A DNA stretch of 56,153 nucleotides from Conidiobolus incongruus B7586 (GCA_000697335.1 JNEM01016185.1:1-56153), one strand, 5' to 3'. Shown: positions 34,290 to 45,978, counted from the first letter of the stretch. Notes: generated by a model from the sequence alone, not told the origin. Program-made: numbers and translations.

Positions 34290-35204
34290 TTAATTTTGGA
34301 TTTTGAGAAATGCCTTGGTTTTGGCTGATGCTTTAACAAACAAGCATAGGAATTCATGATGAATTTCTGGCTGAAACGAAATTATAATTATTGGATTTAT
34401 AATAATTGATAAATTGATTAATAACAAAGTCAATACATCTATTGAGGGAGGCCTTCGGTAACCAATGGCTAATTTTAGAATTAGAGTTATATAAGACATC
34501 ATAAAATCGACATTATACACTATCGTGACGAGTGCGAGCTGAAACGCTAATTTCCGTTTTTGTTGCCTGAGTTTATCTTTTTCTTGGCTCAATAAATTAT
34601 TGAGATTTTTGTTGATTTTCATACCAATACAGAAATAGCAGATAGTTGTGATCCAGCAAGGGATTAAATAAAAGAAAGCTATAATAGTTATCATTGTTAA
34701 CGAAAATGAATCCATCCCCAGATAACCATGGCATTGAGAGTATGACGCCGTTGGTTGTGCATCCCATGTAATACTACTATACAGGAACATACCAACTACT
34801 GGTATTGAACAAATCAGAAGTAATGTCGTCCAAAAGGTCATACTCTTTTGAATTTTGCGACAGAATGCCAAATACCTCAGTAAAGCAAGAAGCGCGTTGA
34901 TAATCATCGCAATTCTAACCGGAACTTGCATTGTAAAACCAAAAATTTGACACTGAATAAAATCTCGAGAAAAGAATGTATAGCCAAATCTTAGTTTACA
35001 AACACTTAGACACAGATGATTAATGCCAACTATTAATTCAATAATGCATAGTATCAATATCAGCTTGAGTTCAGTATCTTTTAATTTAGTCTTATATAAT
35101 AATATATATCCTATAGAGAAATTTAACAAGATGATAAAAACAGAATAGAATATTATTATTGAATTCACTATTAAGTTAATAAAGTCCAAATCGTAAAAAT
35201 CCAT
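34290..35204 (-). CDS. Rhodopsin-like (class A) 7TM receptor 8, divergent subfamily
   Basis: Predicted GPCR, 304 aa from the ATG at 35204; an in-frame ATG six codons upstream (35222) would give 310 aa. I prefer the inner start because MDFYDLDFIN aligns with the paralogue starts. Landmarks from that start: Cys85 and Cys158 disulfide pair, Arg110-Tyr111 (LLRYLAFCRK), TM5 IPCWITTICYF, TM7 Asn270-Pro271 (INPIIIISFQP). It differs from receptors 1-6 by a third intracellular loop shorter by about eight residues (NNLLSQEKDKLRQQKRK), by Pro-Val in TM3 (MQVPVRIAM) where the others have QW(I/L)AR, and by a different ECL2 (HGYLGMDSF). Its only relative in the window is the decayed copy near 29.5-30.2 kb. 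Confidence 0.88.
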   Translation of the reverse strand: MDFYDLDFINLIVNSIIIFYSVFIILLNFSIGYILLYKTKLKDTELKLILILCIIELIVGINHLCLSVCKLRFGYTFFSRDFIQCQIFGFTMQVPVRIAMIINALLALLRYLAFCRKIQKSMTFWTTLLLICSIPVVGMFLYSSITWDAQPTASYSQCHGYLGMDSFSLTMITIIAFFYLIPCWITTICYFCIGMKINKNLNNLLSQEKDKLRQQKRKLAFQLALVTIVYNVDFMMSYITLILKLAIGYRRPPSIDVLTLLLINLSIIINPIIIISFQPEIHHEFLCLFVKASAKTKAFLKIQN

Positions 35205-38200
35205 AGATAACTTATACAGCATATATTTTGAATTTCCAGCAATAAGTATTCTTTATATATTGATATATTTCCATCCATAATTAAATCAAGCATTATTGCA
35301 TTAATAAATTTATGACAAAATTAATTAAATAAAATTTTGAATCGTTCAAAACCAAAATTCCCCCCAATGCAACTTTCAATTTTGAGATATTAGGTATTTT
35401 TCCTTATTTTAGTAAAAAGTATAAAATTCTAGCATGAATTGGGGGTAAACACATAACTCAACGATCGATATTAATTGAAATATGCGATCTAACCTGATTA
35501 AAAAATATTAATAAAATATTCATATGTGTTTCTATATATTAACTATCAAGCATTATTTATACTGTGGTTAGGACAGAACCCTTATATTCGAAAATATCAT
35601 ATATATTTATTCTTTTTAAAAGACAATTTTTACACAAACTGAAAATATATATTCATTATCAGTTACATTACTTTTAATATTTGCTTAAATTACAATGCTT
35701 ATGAAATAATATTTCGAAGCATTAGCTTAATATCAAGTAATGATACATTGCTCCCAGATATACAATTATTTCTTATATTGAATCATATAAAACTTATATA
35801 TTCAACTCATTTTGATATTTAAAATTAGTTATATCAGAAACTAATATTGTGAACACATGACTGGATCAAAGAAATTTCTGAATTAAAAAAAGCTGACATA
35901 AAAGTTGTTTCATTGAATTTACATTTGATTTGAATGAAAAATAAAAGTTGATTGTATTGTTTAAAACGTTTTAATATACAAATATTCCGAAATTAAATAA
36001 AAAATTAATTAAATTTCAAAGCTATATGATTCTTTTACTGTTAATTCAAAATCTTAATGGTTTTAATTATTGCGATAGCATTTTCTTCAAATAGAATATA
36101 TATATTTCTCTAATTTTTATTTTGATTTCTCAATAAATTTAATTATAATAATTGATCAGAGTAGATTAATGCATTATTAGGGGTTGGGATCCAAGCATAT
36201 GTATAACTATTAATAATCCATTGTTAATAAACTTTTCGATTCAATTCAATCAATTATAATATAATTTAAAATTAGGAAATCAACCATAGTTATATTTGAG
36301 TACATATAAATCATATAAAATAAGATATTGTAATCATTGATATTATTATAATATGTATAATTAAATTGAATATACCAAAATATAAAATCCAAAAGATATA
36401 CTTTTCATGAAAATTTGGTCGAGTTGAAAAAAGTAAAATATTGCTTAAATTCCTCATATTTACCATCCAATCATATGATAAATTCAGAATATATTTGATA
36501 CAAAGAATACATGAATATATTGAAGAAAATACACAATATTTATAAAATGATATATTATACTTCTATTTCAATTTGTATCAACATTAGAATTAAATTCATC
36601 TTTGAATAATAATTAAATTTTTCATTTTCTGCAACTTTCAGTATTATCCTTAGATCGATTTTTGGATTTCATTGGTTATAATGTAAGCTTAATATCTGTA
36701 AATTATAATTTCAAATTATTGGCTAATATTATAGAGCTTATTTATACAATTAGAATATCAATAAGAGAAAATATAGTCATTTCTAATTTTTAATATAGAT
36801 ATATCTTTCATAAACGTATCATTTCAAAAATTATATGTCAATTATAATATCTTTGAAAAATTATAAAATTTTATTGTATTCAAGTAATTAAATTTCCATA
36901 GCTTAATGAAAATGGTACGAAAAACATTATTAAGCTCAAAGATTTATGTACTTGACAAATCATATTGATAAAATGAATATTATACAATATCAGAATTAAA
37001 TATCCATTTAGATAAGAATTATGATATAGATAAGTTTTTCAAGTTCTATATCTATTGTGGTTGGAAGTATAAGTTATTTGATTTGACCCAATCAATAATT
37101 GTAAAGAATACTCAAGTTTCAAAATTTCGGTATATTTATAAATATACAAGATATTATCAATCCATTATTTGATATTCAACATTTATAAAATTGTATTTTT
37201 CATTAATATTTCTATGATTGAAAAATTAGTTATTTTTATATTTTTGAATATTGAACCTTTTATTTAACCTACAGATTAAATGAATATAAATAATTTTTAA
37301 TTAAAGCATTTTATGTAAACTATGAAGTTACTAAATAATATAATAAATAATATGTTTATTTTTAATTTTATTGATTTTTTCTTAAAATATTTTTAACTCA
37401 ATTTTACTTTGATTTATTGAACAATATGCAAATTTATTATTCTTAATTTCAAGTTTAAAAATTATTAAAATCTAATTTAAAACTAATATATAGTATACAA
37501 CTGTCAAATCTAAAGTTTTAAGCACGTTTCAATCATGAACAAATCAGATTGGTAAATTATATTTAAATTCGTACTAAACTACCAATTGATTCGATTTGAA
37601 CGATTGCTTTTCGATATAGTACGATATCTAATAATTTTCTTTAGCAAAGTACTCGGAGTCCTATTTTATATTAACTTATAAGTTTATTTCAAAAAAGATT
37701 CATATTGATTATTTTTCTTGATTATTTTTCTGCATCATTTCAAATATAAATATCATAATTAATTGGTTCAACATATTAGTTGATTACTTGAACAAAAAAT
37801 ATTTACACAGTTGATCAAATACGAAATTATGGAACAAATAAATATACATGAATTTTAAAACTTTTGAATTCAATTTAGTATTTTATAAGTTTGTGGATAT
37901 TTACAAATATATTTTGATTATAGAATGACCATAAATGATAATTAAAATTATATAATATTAAGAGTTTATTTATAATTACATCAGAATAGAGTATTCGATT
38001 TAAGTTTATTTTTAATATATCAGTACAATAACTTTTATTTGATTTATATTTTAATCAATTTATTTTTATGTATAATACAATATCTTGTATATATGGCAAC
38101 TAGAAACTTAAAATTTAATTTACAGATTGGAAAAATATAGAATTCTTAATGATATTAATTGTAAATATTCAATAATACAAACATCATCTATCTATAAATA

Positions 38201-38884
38201 TAGGACATACAATATCACTTTGATTTATATATTCAATTTAATATAGAACAAGTTATGAATTGAAAAACCGATTGAAATCTGGATATTGATTTAGTTGGAT
38301 CCAAATTATTTTAATTTTTTCAAAAATATATATTATGACAAAAAATATAATTTCTGATTTTTGAAAAGATGAGAGCAACCCAATATGAGTGAAAAATAGA
38401 GTAAATACAATTCCTTCAAAATCAATGATATCATAATTGTAATCTTAATTCTTTGAAATGAATTTTTGATGTTGAGTTTAAGTTATCTAAGAATACGATA
38501 TCATCAACTATTGTCAGATATAGGATAATAGCTCTGGGATTATATAATTTATCATAAAATAAATTTCCTGTTTTCATTAAAATATCGATAAAATTTTATT
38601 GACAACGTATTTTCAGCATAGTTAAAAATCATAAATAATTTGAATAATAGAATTTCTTACCATTTATAGAAATCAGCGAATCATATTATAACTATTATAA
38701 TGATACGAATGGATTGTTTGAAAAAAGTGACGTAAGTAGTTATTACAATTTAGCTAAAAATAAAGGGTTATTCAATAAATGATCTATATTTAAATATCCA
38801 CTTTGGACTGTTGTTTTAAGTTTTGTTAAATAGTTCCAAAAATCAATTATTCTAAGATTTGTAAAGATTAAATAATTTTCACCT
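35205..38884. other. Intergenic AT desert, receptor 8 to the quinone oxidoreductase
   Basis: A 3.7-kb stretch separating the receptor array from the right-hand genes. AT-rich with many A/T runs. I see no gene, no mariner end and no ordered repeat. The 100-150 bases before 38885 presumably hold the oxidoreductase promoter. Confidence 0.5.
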
Positions 38885-39511
38885 ATGACTCGCACTACTA
38901 AAATCGCTATCGTTTATTATAGTACTTATGGTCACATTGAAGCTTTAGCTCAAGCTATTCTAGAAGGCGTTAAGAAGGTAGCCAATGTCGAAGTGAACAT
39001 TTACCAAATTCAAGAGACTTTGAGTGATGAAATCTTAGGAAAGATGCACGCTCCTCCCAAGAAGGACCATCCAGTCATCACTCCCGATATTTTGAAGGAG
39101 CAGGACGGTGTTCTCTGGGGTGTTCCTACTCGTTTTGGTATTATGCCAGCTCAAGTTAAGGCCTTTATTGACTCTTGTGGACAACTTTGGGCAGCTGGTG
39201 CCTTGCAACACAAATTCGCAGGTACTTTCGTATCTTCTAACACTCAGCACGGTGGTCAAGAAACTACTCATATGACTATGTTGACCACTTTTGCTCACTT
39301 TGGTATCATTTACGTTCCTTTGGGTTACACTAATCCTCATTTGAATTTGGACGATGCCGTCCTTGGTGGTAGTCCTTGGGGTGCTTCAGTCGTCGCTGGT
39401 AGTAACGGTAGACTTCAGCCCAATGAAAAAGAATTGGATATTGCTAGAACTCAAGGCGAAAACTTTGCAAAGGTCGTTTCTCAATACATTAATGGAGCTC
39501 CTGCTTCTTAA
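38885..39511 (+). CDS. NAD(P)H:quinone oxidoreductase, WrbA/Pst2 type
   Basis: Flavodoxin-like FMN enzyme, 208 aa, expected to reduce quinones by two electrons with NAD(P)H and so limit redox stress; fungal members are cytosolic or peripheral to the membrane. Family marks in order: FMN phosphate loop STYGHIE (13-19), PTRFG (81-85) with MPAQVKAF (87-94), NTQHGGQETT (119-128), and the WrbA signature GGSPWGAS (161-168). Length is normal for the family and no part is missing. Codon use is much richer in G and C in third positions than the receptors, typical of a well expressed gene. An AATAAA string starts about 10 bases after the stop and may serve in polyadenylation. It converges with the repeat-protein gene at 40627-43614. 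The enzyme class is certain; exact orthology (Pst2, Ycp4 or Rfs1 type) is not resolved. Confidence 0.96.
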   Translation: MTRTTKIAIVYYSTYGHIEALAQAILEGVKKVANVEVNIYQIQETLSDEILGKMHAPPKKDHPVITPDILKEQDGVLWGVPTRFGIMPAQVKAFIDSCGQLWAAGALQHKFAGTFVSSNTQHGGQETTHMTMLTTFAHFGIIYVPLGYTNPHLNLDDAVLGGSPWGASVVAGSNGRLQPNEKELDIARTQGENFAKVVSQYINGAPAS

Positions 39512-40626
39512 GGTATTTTAATAAAACAAAATTGATACTCTTATAAAATTGATAGAATATTAATCAAATATATTTCCAACATTATTTATATTTTAAATTC
39601 ATAACTTATGAGTTATATATAAATCATTGTTTAAATTATTTGTTTCCTCTTATTTCCATATACAGTATATCTTCAAAACATCTTTATTTTATTTGTAAAA
39701 CAAATTTTTTAGCAAATATTTCATTTAATATCACAATAATTTCATTATAGTATTGAGTTGATATTTTGCTTTGATAATATTAAATATTATAGCATACTAT
39801 TCAAAATATAGTTTATTTAAGCGTTTAAATTCATAATACCAAATATTTCATCACGAAAATGACTTGAATATAATTTAAATTTTCAAAATGTACAAAATAA
39901 TATTGAGTGAATAGAAATATTTGTGAAACCAATTCATATTTTATAGATAACTGTAAACATTAACAGAATGATAATTATGATAGTTATTGTTATTATTCAG
40001 ATGGAGAAGTTAATAAAATAAAATATTTGTCGGCTTTACTGTACTTTTACCTTGGAATGGAATTTTCCAATTCAATATTCATTATATGATAAATTATTTG
40101 GAACTGATCAGATATTGTTTTTAATGTTGATTAATTAATATTGTAAATATTACCAATCAATAAACTTTATTAAATTTCTAATAACTGAGTATCAATTAAA
40201 TATCACTATTTTCACAGTGATTGTTATATTATCCAATTTTTTAATCATATTACAGATATGTTGTTTGAATCATTCGACAAATTGAAGGTAGTGTTAGCTT
40301 ATTAATTCAATCTGTTAGAGTAAAAAGTATCTTATTTGAAAAATTTTCACTATTATATATAAATTTTCCAATATATCAGTAATATAATATTCGAAATATT
40401 TGGTATAAACATTTCTTCATCAAACTAATACCTTCATTTAATGTAGTAATGGAAAGTGATTTTTTGTATCATTGAAATTGTATAAATATACTCATATTTT
40501 ATTAATTTTAGTAAATAACTATATTATGATATAATATTATGTAGCTTGATCGAGGACATATTAATATTTTGAAAAATTATTTTGGTTAATCTAAACGTAA
40601 TAGGCAGTGAGTTGATTGAAGTCATA
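39512..40626. other. Convergent intergenic stretch
   Basis: Lies between two converging genes (oxidoreductase plus strand, repeat protein minus strand), so it should hold both 3' ends. AT-rich; no further gene seen. Confidence 0.5.
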
Positions 40627-43614
40627 TTAATTATATCCAATGTAGGAGCTATCATTATAATCGATATATTCGATATCATAATTATCATGACCGTTATTAC
40701 TGTGATTTCTATTGTGATCATCGCTGTTACTGTCGTCGTTTCCTCTATCGATTGAATTATCACCCACCTCGGTTTCATCATGAGAGTTATCACTGCTGTG
40801 ATCACTTTCATTTAGATTATAATTGGATGAGGACCCATCACCTTTTAATAAATCCAAAGCAACATCAACTAAAGTATTACCACGATAGTAAGAACTATCG
40901 CCAACTTGAGTCTCTTCAGTTTGATCTGAATTGTTGGATTGATTATCATTGTTGCCATTATTAGAAATCAAGTCGATTGCAATATCGGCCAAATTTAATG
41001 GAACTATTCCATTACCGTTATTGAGAATATTCAATATGATATTGATTATATCGCCACGATCGTAAGAAACTCCATCGACTCCTGCATCCTCGGATTCCTT
41101 GTTGCTGTTTATTAAAGCATAACTGGTTGGATCATTTAAAAGATCCGCTACAATATCTACAACTGCATCAGTTGGGTAATTACCGTCATTTCCAGCTTTG
41201 TTATCAAATAAGTCCAAGACTACGTCAACAAGATTGTTACCAAGACCATCATTTTCATCTTTTTCAGCATTATCATGCATATCCCCATTTCCATCATCTT
41301 CAGAATCAAAGTTATTGTTTAGAAGGTCGACTGCAACATCCACAACTGCATTGGTTGGATCGTTACCAGCATATTTATCAATAATATTTAAGGCTAAATC
41401 CACTAGACTGTTACCAAGGTCGTAAGCATTATCGCCAACTTGAGTATCATCTGATTCTCCATTAATGTCAGCTTGAGGTTGCTGATTACTGGAATCATTG
41501 AGTAAGTCAACTGCAACATCGGCAACCGCATTGATAGGATCACTAATATTATCACCATTATCCTTATTAAGTAAATCCAAGACAATATCAACAAGACTAT
41601 TACCAAAATTCAGTGGACTCTCACTACTATCTGTATCCTCTTGTTGATCATCGCCATTCTCCTGCGGATTATAATTGCTATCGTTGTTAAGAAGATCTAT
41701 AGCAACATCAATAGCAGAATTAATAATATTACTATCACCACCCCTGTTAAAAAGATCTAGTATTATATCAACAAGATTAAGATAGGAGTCATCCCTACCA
41801 TTATCTTTGAAACTATAGCCATACATGTCAAGAAGATCAACCACAGCGTCGAGGGCGATATCTTTGGGATTATCATCATTTCCATTATTGATATCCAGAA
41901 GCTCCAACACTAAATCAACTAAGCTAGGGTTACGGTCGTTTGAATTATCGTTAACTTGCTTATTATCGGATTGTCCATCAGAATTACTTTGAGGATCGTA
42001 GTTATTTTGGTTAAGGAGATTAACAACGGAGTCAATTGAAGGTTCGATAAGATTAATATGTTGGAGTTCATTATTATTGATGATCTCTAAGACTGCATCG
42101 ATTTTGTTACCTCCAACGGGAATTAAATTATTACCACTATCAGTGTTTTCAGAGTCGTAATTATTGTAATTGTTTAACAAGTTTACAATAAGATCAATCA
42201 CGGTATTGATAGGAATATTACCATCATTATTATCTTTGCCATTGAGTAAATTTACAATCGCATCAACAGCAATATTAGTGGGATCGTAATCGTTGTTGTA
42301 ACCTTTGCTGTTAAGAAGATTTAAAACTACATCCAACGGGGTACCGTAAAGAACTCCGGATTCATCACCCACTTGAGTATCATCAGATTGTTCATCAGCA
42401 TTATCTTGAGGATTGTAGCTGCCACTGTTAATGAGATCGATAACAGTATTAACTGCGATATTAATAGGGTCATTTCCTTCGTTCTTATCGCCATGATTTA
42501 CAAGATCCAAGATTAGATTGATTAAAGGGTTGGCACCAATATATGATACATCCCCTATTTGAGTATTATCTGGTTGACCATCATTAAGTAAGTCAATAAC
42601 TGCATCAACTGCTACATTTGTAGGGTTATTTTCACCTTTAGTGTCAATAAGTTTCAAACCTGAAGCAATAAGACTGCTACTACGGTCATTGGAGTCACTA
42701 CCAACTTGAGTGTCTTCAGATCCAATATCGCCGTTGACATCAGGATTGTAGTTATCTATGTCAAGAAGATCGACAATAGCGTCTAGAGCGATATCAATTG
42801 AACTATCACCATTGCTATCACCAATATCAAGCAAATCCAGGGCTAAGTCGACCAAAGTATTTCCGCGAACTAACGATTCATCACCACTTGGAACTTCTTG
42901 AGGACCTGCTTCGCCCTCAATTGTGGTATAATAACGATTCTGGTCAAGAATGTCAATAAAATCATCTACAGCAAGATCAGCAAGGTTCAAATTCGGAATG
43001 GAATGATCCAAAAATATTGGATCGTTAGGACTTTGATTATCACCACTATCTTCACCACCAAAATAATCGTTACCATCTAGAAGATCTACAATCGTATCGA
43101 TACCAACTAAGTTATTACCATGACCATAAGAATCATCGCTGTCTTCAGAGTCTTCAGTCTCATCTTCATAGTATGGACTGTCAAATAAGTCCAAAGCAAT
43201 ATCACCAATACTTCCATCCAACAGAGTGTGCCCATCATCACTTTTACCCCTACTATCATCATCGTTCATAGAGGGTCCTTTACCATTTCTGCTAGTTATC
43301 CCTCTCACAGCATTTCCCAGATCTACAGCTGCATTAATATCGCTACCAGGTCGACTTTGGGTTTCCCTCGATTTGATAACATTACCAATAGGTCCCAAAT
43401 ACACGCTAGCTTCAATATCGTTTCTAGTCTTCCTCTTACCCTTGTCCAAGAGACCAACTGCGTAAACATTGGCTTTGATAGGATTGGAATCGTCTTCGTA
43501 ATTCCCAAGCCCAGCAGCAATCGCACTTAAATCCAAAGTGAGTCCATCGTCGTTGGTGGGATTTGCCCGAATTGTTCCAATTGCAATCCAAGTCAATAAT
43601 TTATAATAAATCAT
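40627..43614 (-). CDS. Secreted acidic repeat protein, about 12 Asp/Asn-rich helical units
   Basis: 995 aa from ATG 43614; an ATG 16 codons upstream (43662) is in frame, but the inner start begins directly with a signal peptide (MIYYKLLTWIAIGTIRA, cleavage near residue 17). Residues 20-115 form an N-terminal domain with LLDKGKRK (55-62), shared with the genes at 45 and 56 kb. From about residue 166 to 950 come about 12 units of 50-75 residues. Each has a first amphipathic helix (GNxLVDxxLDLLD), a short Asn/Gly/Asp loop, a second helix ((D/N)xAVDxxVDLLN) and an acidic linker often ending DDTQVGD. The end is Ser/Asp/Asn/His-rich. I see no cysteine and few Lys or Arg, so the protein is strongly acidic. 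No transmembrane segment follows the signal peptide, so secretion or wall location is inferred. I do not recognise the family; calcium binding or adhesion is only a guess. Confidence 0.9.
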   Translation of the reverse strand: MIYYKLLTWIAIGTIRANPTNDDGLTLDLSAIAAGLGNYEDDSNPIKANVYAVGLLDKGKRKTRNDIEASVYLGPIGNVIKSRETQSRPGSDINAAVDLGNAVRGITSRNGKGPSMNDDDSRGKSDDGHTLLDGSIGDIALDLFDSPYYEDETEDSEDSDDSYGHGNNLVGIDTIVDLLDGNDYFGGEDSGDNQSPNDPIFLDHSIPNLNLADLAVDDFIDILDQNRYYTTIEGEAGPQEVPSGDESLVRGNTLVDLALDLLDIGDSNGDSSIDIALDAIVDLLDIDNYNPDVNGDIGSEDTQVGSDSNDRSSSLIASGLKLIDTKGENNPTNVAVDAVIDLLNDGQPDNTQIGDVSYIGANPLINLILDLVNHGDKNEGNDPINIAVNTVIDLINSGSYNPQDNADEQSDDTQVGDESGVLYGTPLDVVLNLLNSKGYNNDYDPTNIAVDAIVNLLNGKDNNDGNIPINTVIDLIVNLLNNYNNYDSENTDSGNNLIPVGGNKIDAVLEIINNNELQHINLIEPSIDSVVNLLNQNNYDPQSNSDGQSDNKQVNDNSNDRNPSLVDLVLELLDINNGNDDNPKDIALDAVVDLLDMYGYSFKDNGRDDSYLNLVDIILDLFNRGGDSNIINSAIDVAIDLLNNDSNYNPQENGDDQQEDTDSSESPLNFGNSLVDIVLDLLNKDNGDNISDPINAVADVAVDLLNDSSNQQPQADINGESDDTQVGDNAYDLGNSLVDLALNIIDKYAGNDPTNAVVDVAVDLLNNNFDSEDDGNGDMHDNAEKDENDGLGNNLVDVVLDLFDNKAGNDGNYPTDAVVDIVADLLNDPTSYALINSNKESEDAGVDGVSYDRGDIINIILNILNNGNGIVPLNLADIAIDLISNNGNNDNQSNNSDQTEETQVGDSSYYRGNTLVDVALDLLKGDGSSSNYNLNESDHSSDNSHDETEVGDNSIDRGNDDSNSDDHNRNHSNNGHDNYDIEYIDYNDSSYIGYN

Positions 43615-44980
43615 TAAATTAAAAGATAAAAAAATATTGTAATGGTGCCAAGTATTCCTCAACTAGATTTTTATATCTAACAGAACTTAATTAAAATTTT
43701 AAAAATCGTGATTCTTTACTTCCCTTGAATTAAATCAATGTTTAATTTTTTGAATGGAATTACTTATTTTCTATTAGTTTATTAATGGGGATGCTGAATG
43801 AGTTCTAGAAAGTGTAAAATTAATCCAATCTACCAATATAATGAACTAAATGAAATTTAGTCTGTCTCTATCTAGGATCTGGTACCATGCGGTTGTTTTT
43901 CAACATTCAGTATTTTTTCAACAAGTCATGAATTAAATAGGTTAGTAGTTGTTTTTAATTGTGGATTTTTGACCAATGTTGATTGGTTGCAGTAAGATAT
44001 AATTATTTTATGGATTTGGGGTAAATTGGTGTTCAGTTACTCGTAATTAATTATTAAATAAATTTGGCAAAGTTTGATTAAATTTAGTTAATTGGGGTTA
44101 ATTAAATATCTTAAAACCAAATGAAAAATGATTTTAAATATTAAAATTAGCTTAAAGGCTTATCATACAATTTATACTCTGTTTGTTATTCATTTATATT
44201 GTATAGATTCTGTATACAATTACAATATCTTACAATCATCATGGATTATTTTTCTTTTGGCAATATCAATTATGATTTCAGAATAACAATTCAATATAAA
44301 GTCATATTATTATTATAGATTTACAAGAATATTGTTGAAATAAAATGAGTAACGATACATCAACAATACAAAACAGTATATTACTTGAAAGAGTTAATAA
44401 TAGTTAATTCAAATTTTTATATTAAATCAAATGCTTAACTTCAATAGAATCGGTTGCATTTAAAATATATTGTGAATATTAAATCTATTATAAATTCAAA
44501 ATAAAATGTTGAAATAAATTATGATATTAATAATTATAAATTTGATTATACTCAAAATGTATCGAATAATATAATTATTTTTCATATTGGTATAAGAATG
44601 TTTAAAATTTTAAACAAAACTAAATTATGATCTATAATGACGAAATGCGAAAGTATCTTTTAATTATATATTTAATTAAATATAATACTACTTCTATAAT
44701 AGATAATAAACACTATTAAATTTTAATCAATAATTTTGTATATTTAGTATTATAATTACATTATTATAAAATTGAATTTAATAAGTGATAGTTACTTATT
44801 ATTAGGATATCGTTCAAATTTATTATATCTGGCCTATTCTGGATTAAATTATTTATATATTATTGATGAATATAATGATCAAAATATAAATTTATACATA
44901 ATAATGTGTATTAAATAAAGGAATCTGATGATCTAAGAACTAGTCTAGTAACCATAGGACCTTTGACGGTTTTCATTGTA
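43615..44980. other. Intergenic stretch between two secreted-protein paralogues
   Basis: Upstream region of the repeat-protein gene and downstream region of the decayed paralogue. AT-rich; no gene seen. Confidence 0.5.
43668..43676 (-). promoter_or_regulatory. TATA-like box upstream of the repeat-protein gene
   Basis: On the minus strand reads GATATAAAA, 54-62 bases before the chosen start codon at 43614. If used as a TATA box, transcription would probably begin close to the inner ATG, in line with the start choice. Confidence 0.35.
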
Positions 44981-45978
44981 TCATATTTTATCACCATAGC
45001 GACGGTTGTAGTCATTATAACGTTCATATCCATTATGAGCATGGTAACGATCGTCATGGTCCTTGTTACTGTAGTAACGACCATTATACCTGCGATTGTA
45101 ATCACGATCATAATCTTTTTATTGACTGTATTCATAAAATCTTCTATCATAGCCAACGTCATAAGATCTGTGGCGATTGTAATCATCATAGTTGCTTCTA
45201 TAACCACGATCATACCCTTAGTTAGAGTCGTAATGGTCATACCTGCGAGGGCGGTAGTCATCATATCCATTATAGCCATAGTTATAATGATTATCGTATC
45301 CGCCATAGTCATGGCCACTATATCCACCTTCATGATCATTACCACTGCCATCACCATTACCGGGTCCATTGCCATCGCCATCACCATGACCATGATCACC
45401 GCGATCATCTTTCTCATCGCCAACACCAGTACCTTCATCACCATCACTGTCACCATCACCTTCGCCATTATCCCCATCATTATGTCCACCATGACCATGT
45501 TGATCATCATCGCCCAAACTTACATCAATATTAGCAGTATTACCATTGTCGTAGTTTTCCGGATGATCATCCTAGCTATCATGAATAGTCAAATCCACGA
45601 CAGCCTTATCTCTATCATTCCTAAGGTGTAATCTTCTCTAATCAGAGTCTTGATGAAAATTTCGTCCAAGTTAATTTTTCCAGAATGGCTACCTAAGGTG
45701 CTATAGACATCGATTTCATTCTTTTCATAATCATCAGGATGATACTCACCAATGAGATCACCTCCATCAATATGAAAAGCAGGTTTCTTGTCTTTCCTCT
45801 TTCTGTGACTATCCAAAGAATTATTGAGATCAACCATTACGTGGGTGTTGTCGCTATCATCGTTGTATCAGTTGCCATCCAATAGTGAATTCATGTCCAA
45901 ATCAAATTCAGGATTGCCGATGGGATGTCCGCGAATTGAGACAATTTAAAGTGGTAAAAACTATTACACTGTGAACAA
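44981..45978 (-). pseudogene. Decayed secreted acidic protein with Gly/Asp/His-rich tail
   Basis: Paralogue of the gene starting at 55837. IRGHP near 45920-45936 matches IQGRP after that gene's signal peptide, and 45650-45850 reads HIDGGDLIGEYHPDDYEKNE against HIDGGDLIGGHHPDNYKEND. No start ATG is found where alignment expects one (near 45978). Stops lie in the signal region and after LLDGN, one frame shift lies near 45610-45640, and a stop follows VDLTIHDS. Downstream the frame reads a low-complexity tail: DDDQHGHGGHNDGDNGEGDG-type repeats, then Gly/Tyr-rich (YSGHDYGGYD), then Tyr/Arg/Asn-rich (YNRRYNGRYY). The frame stops at 44981-44983. An intron cannot be wholly excluded for the shift, but several separate breaks make decay the better reading. 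Confidence 0.8.

Noticed and set aside
40524-40811. Additional minus-strand and plus-strand frames within and around the repeat-protein gene
   Set aside because: They are other-frame shadows of the Asp/Asn-rich repeats and show no protein family of their own.
40900-43100. Regular spaced repeats that could suggest a CRISPR-like or minisatellite array
   Set aside because: The periodicity follows the coding frame of the two-helix protein units, units vary in length, and no identical spacer-repeat structure exists.
44963-45631. 222-codon plus-strand frame rich in Ile, Val, Thr and Met
   Set aside because: It is the complement of the Gly/Asp/His-rich tail of the decayed minus-strand gene; the composition is what that repeat gives in reverse.
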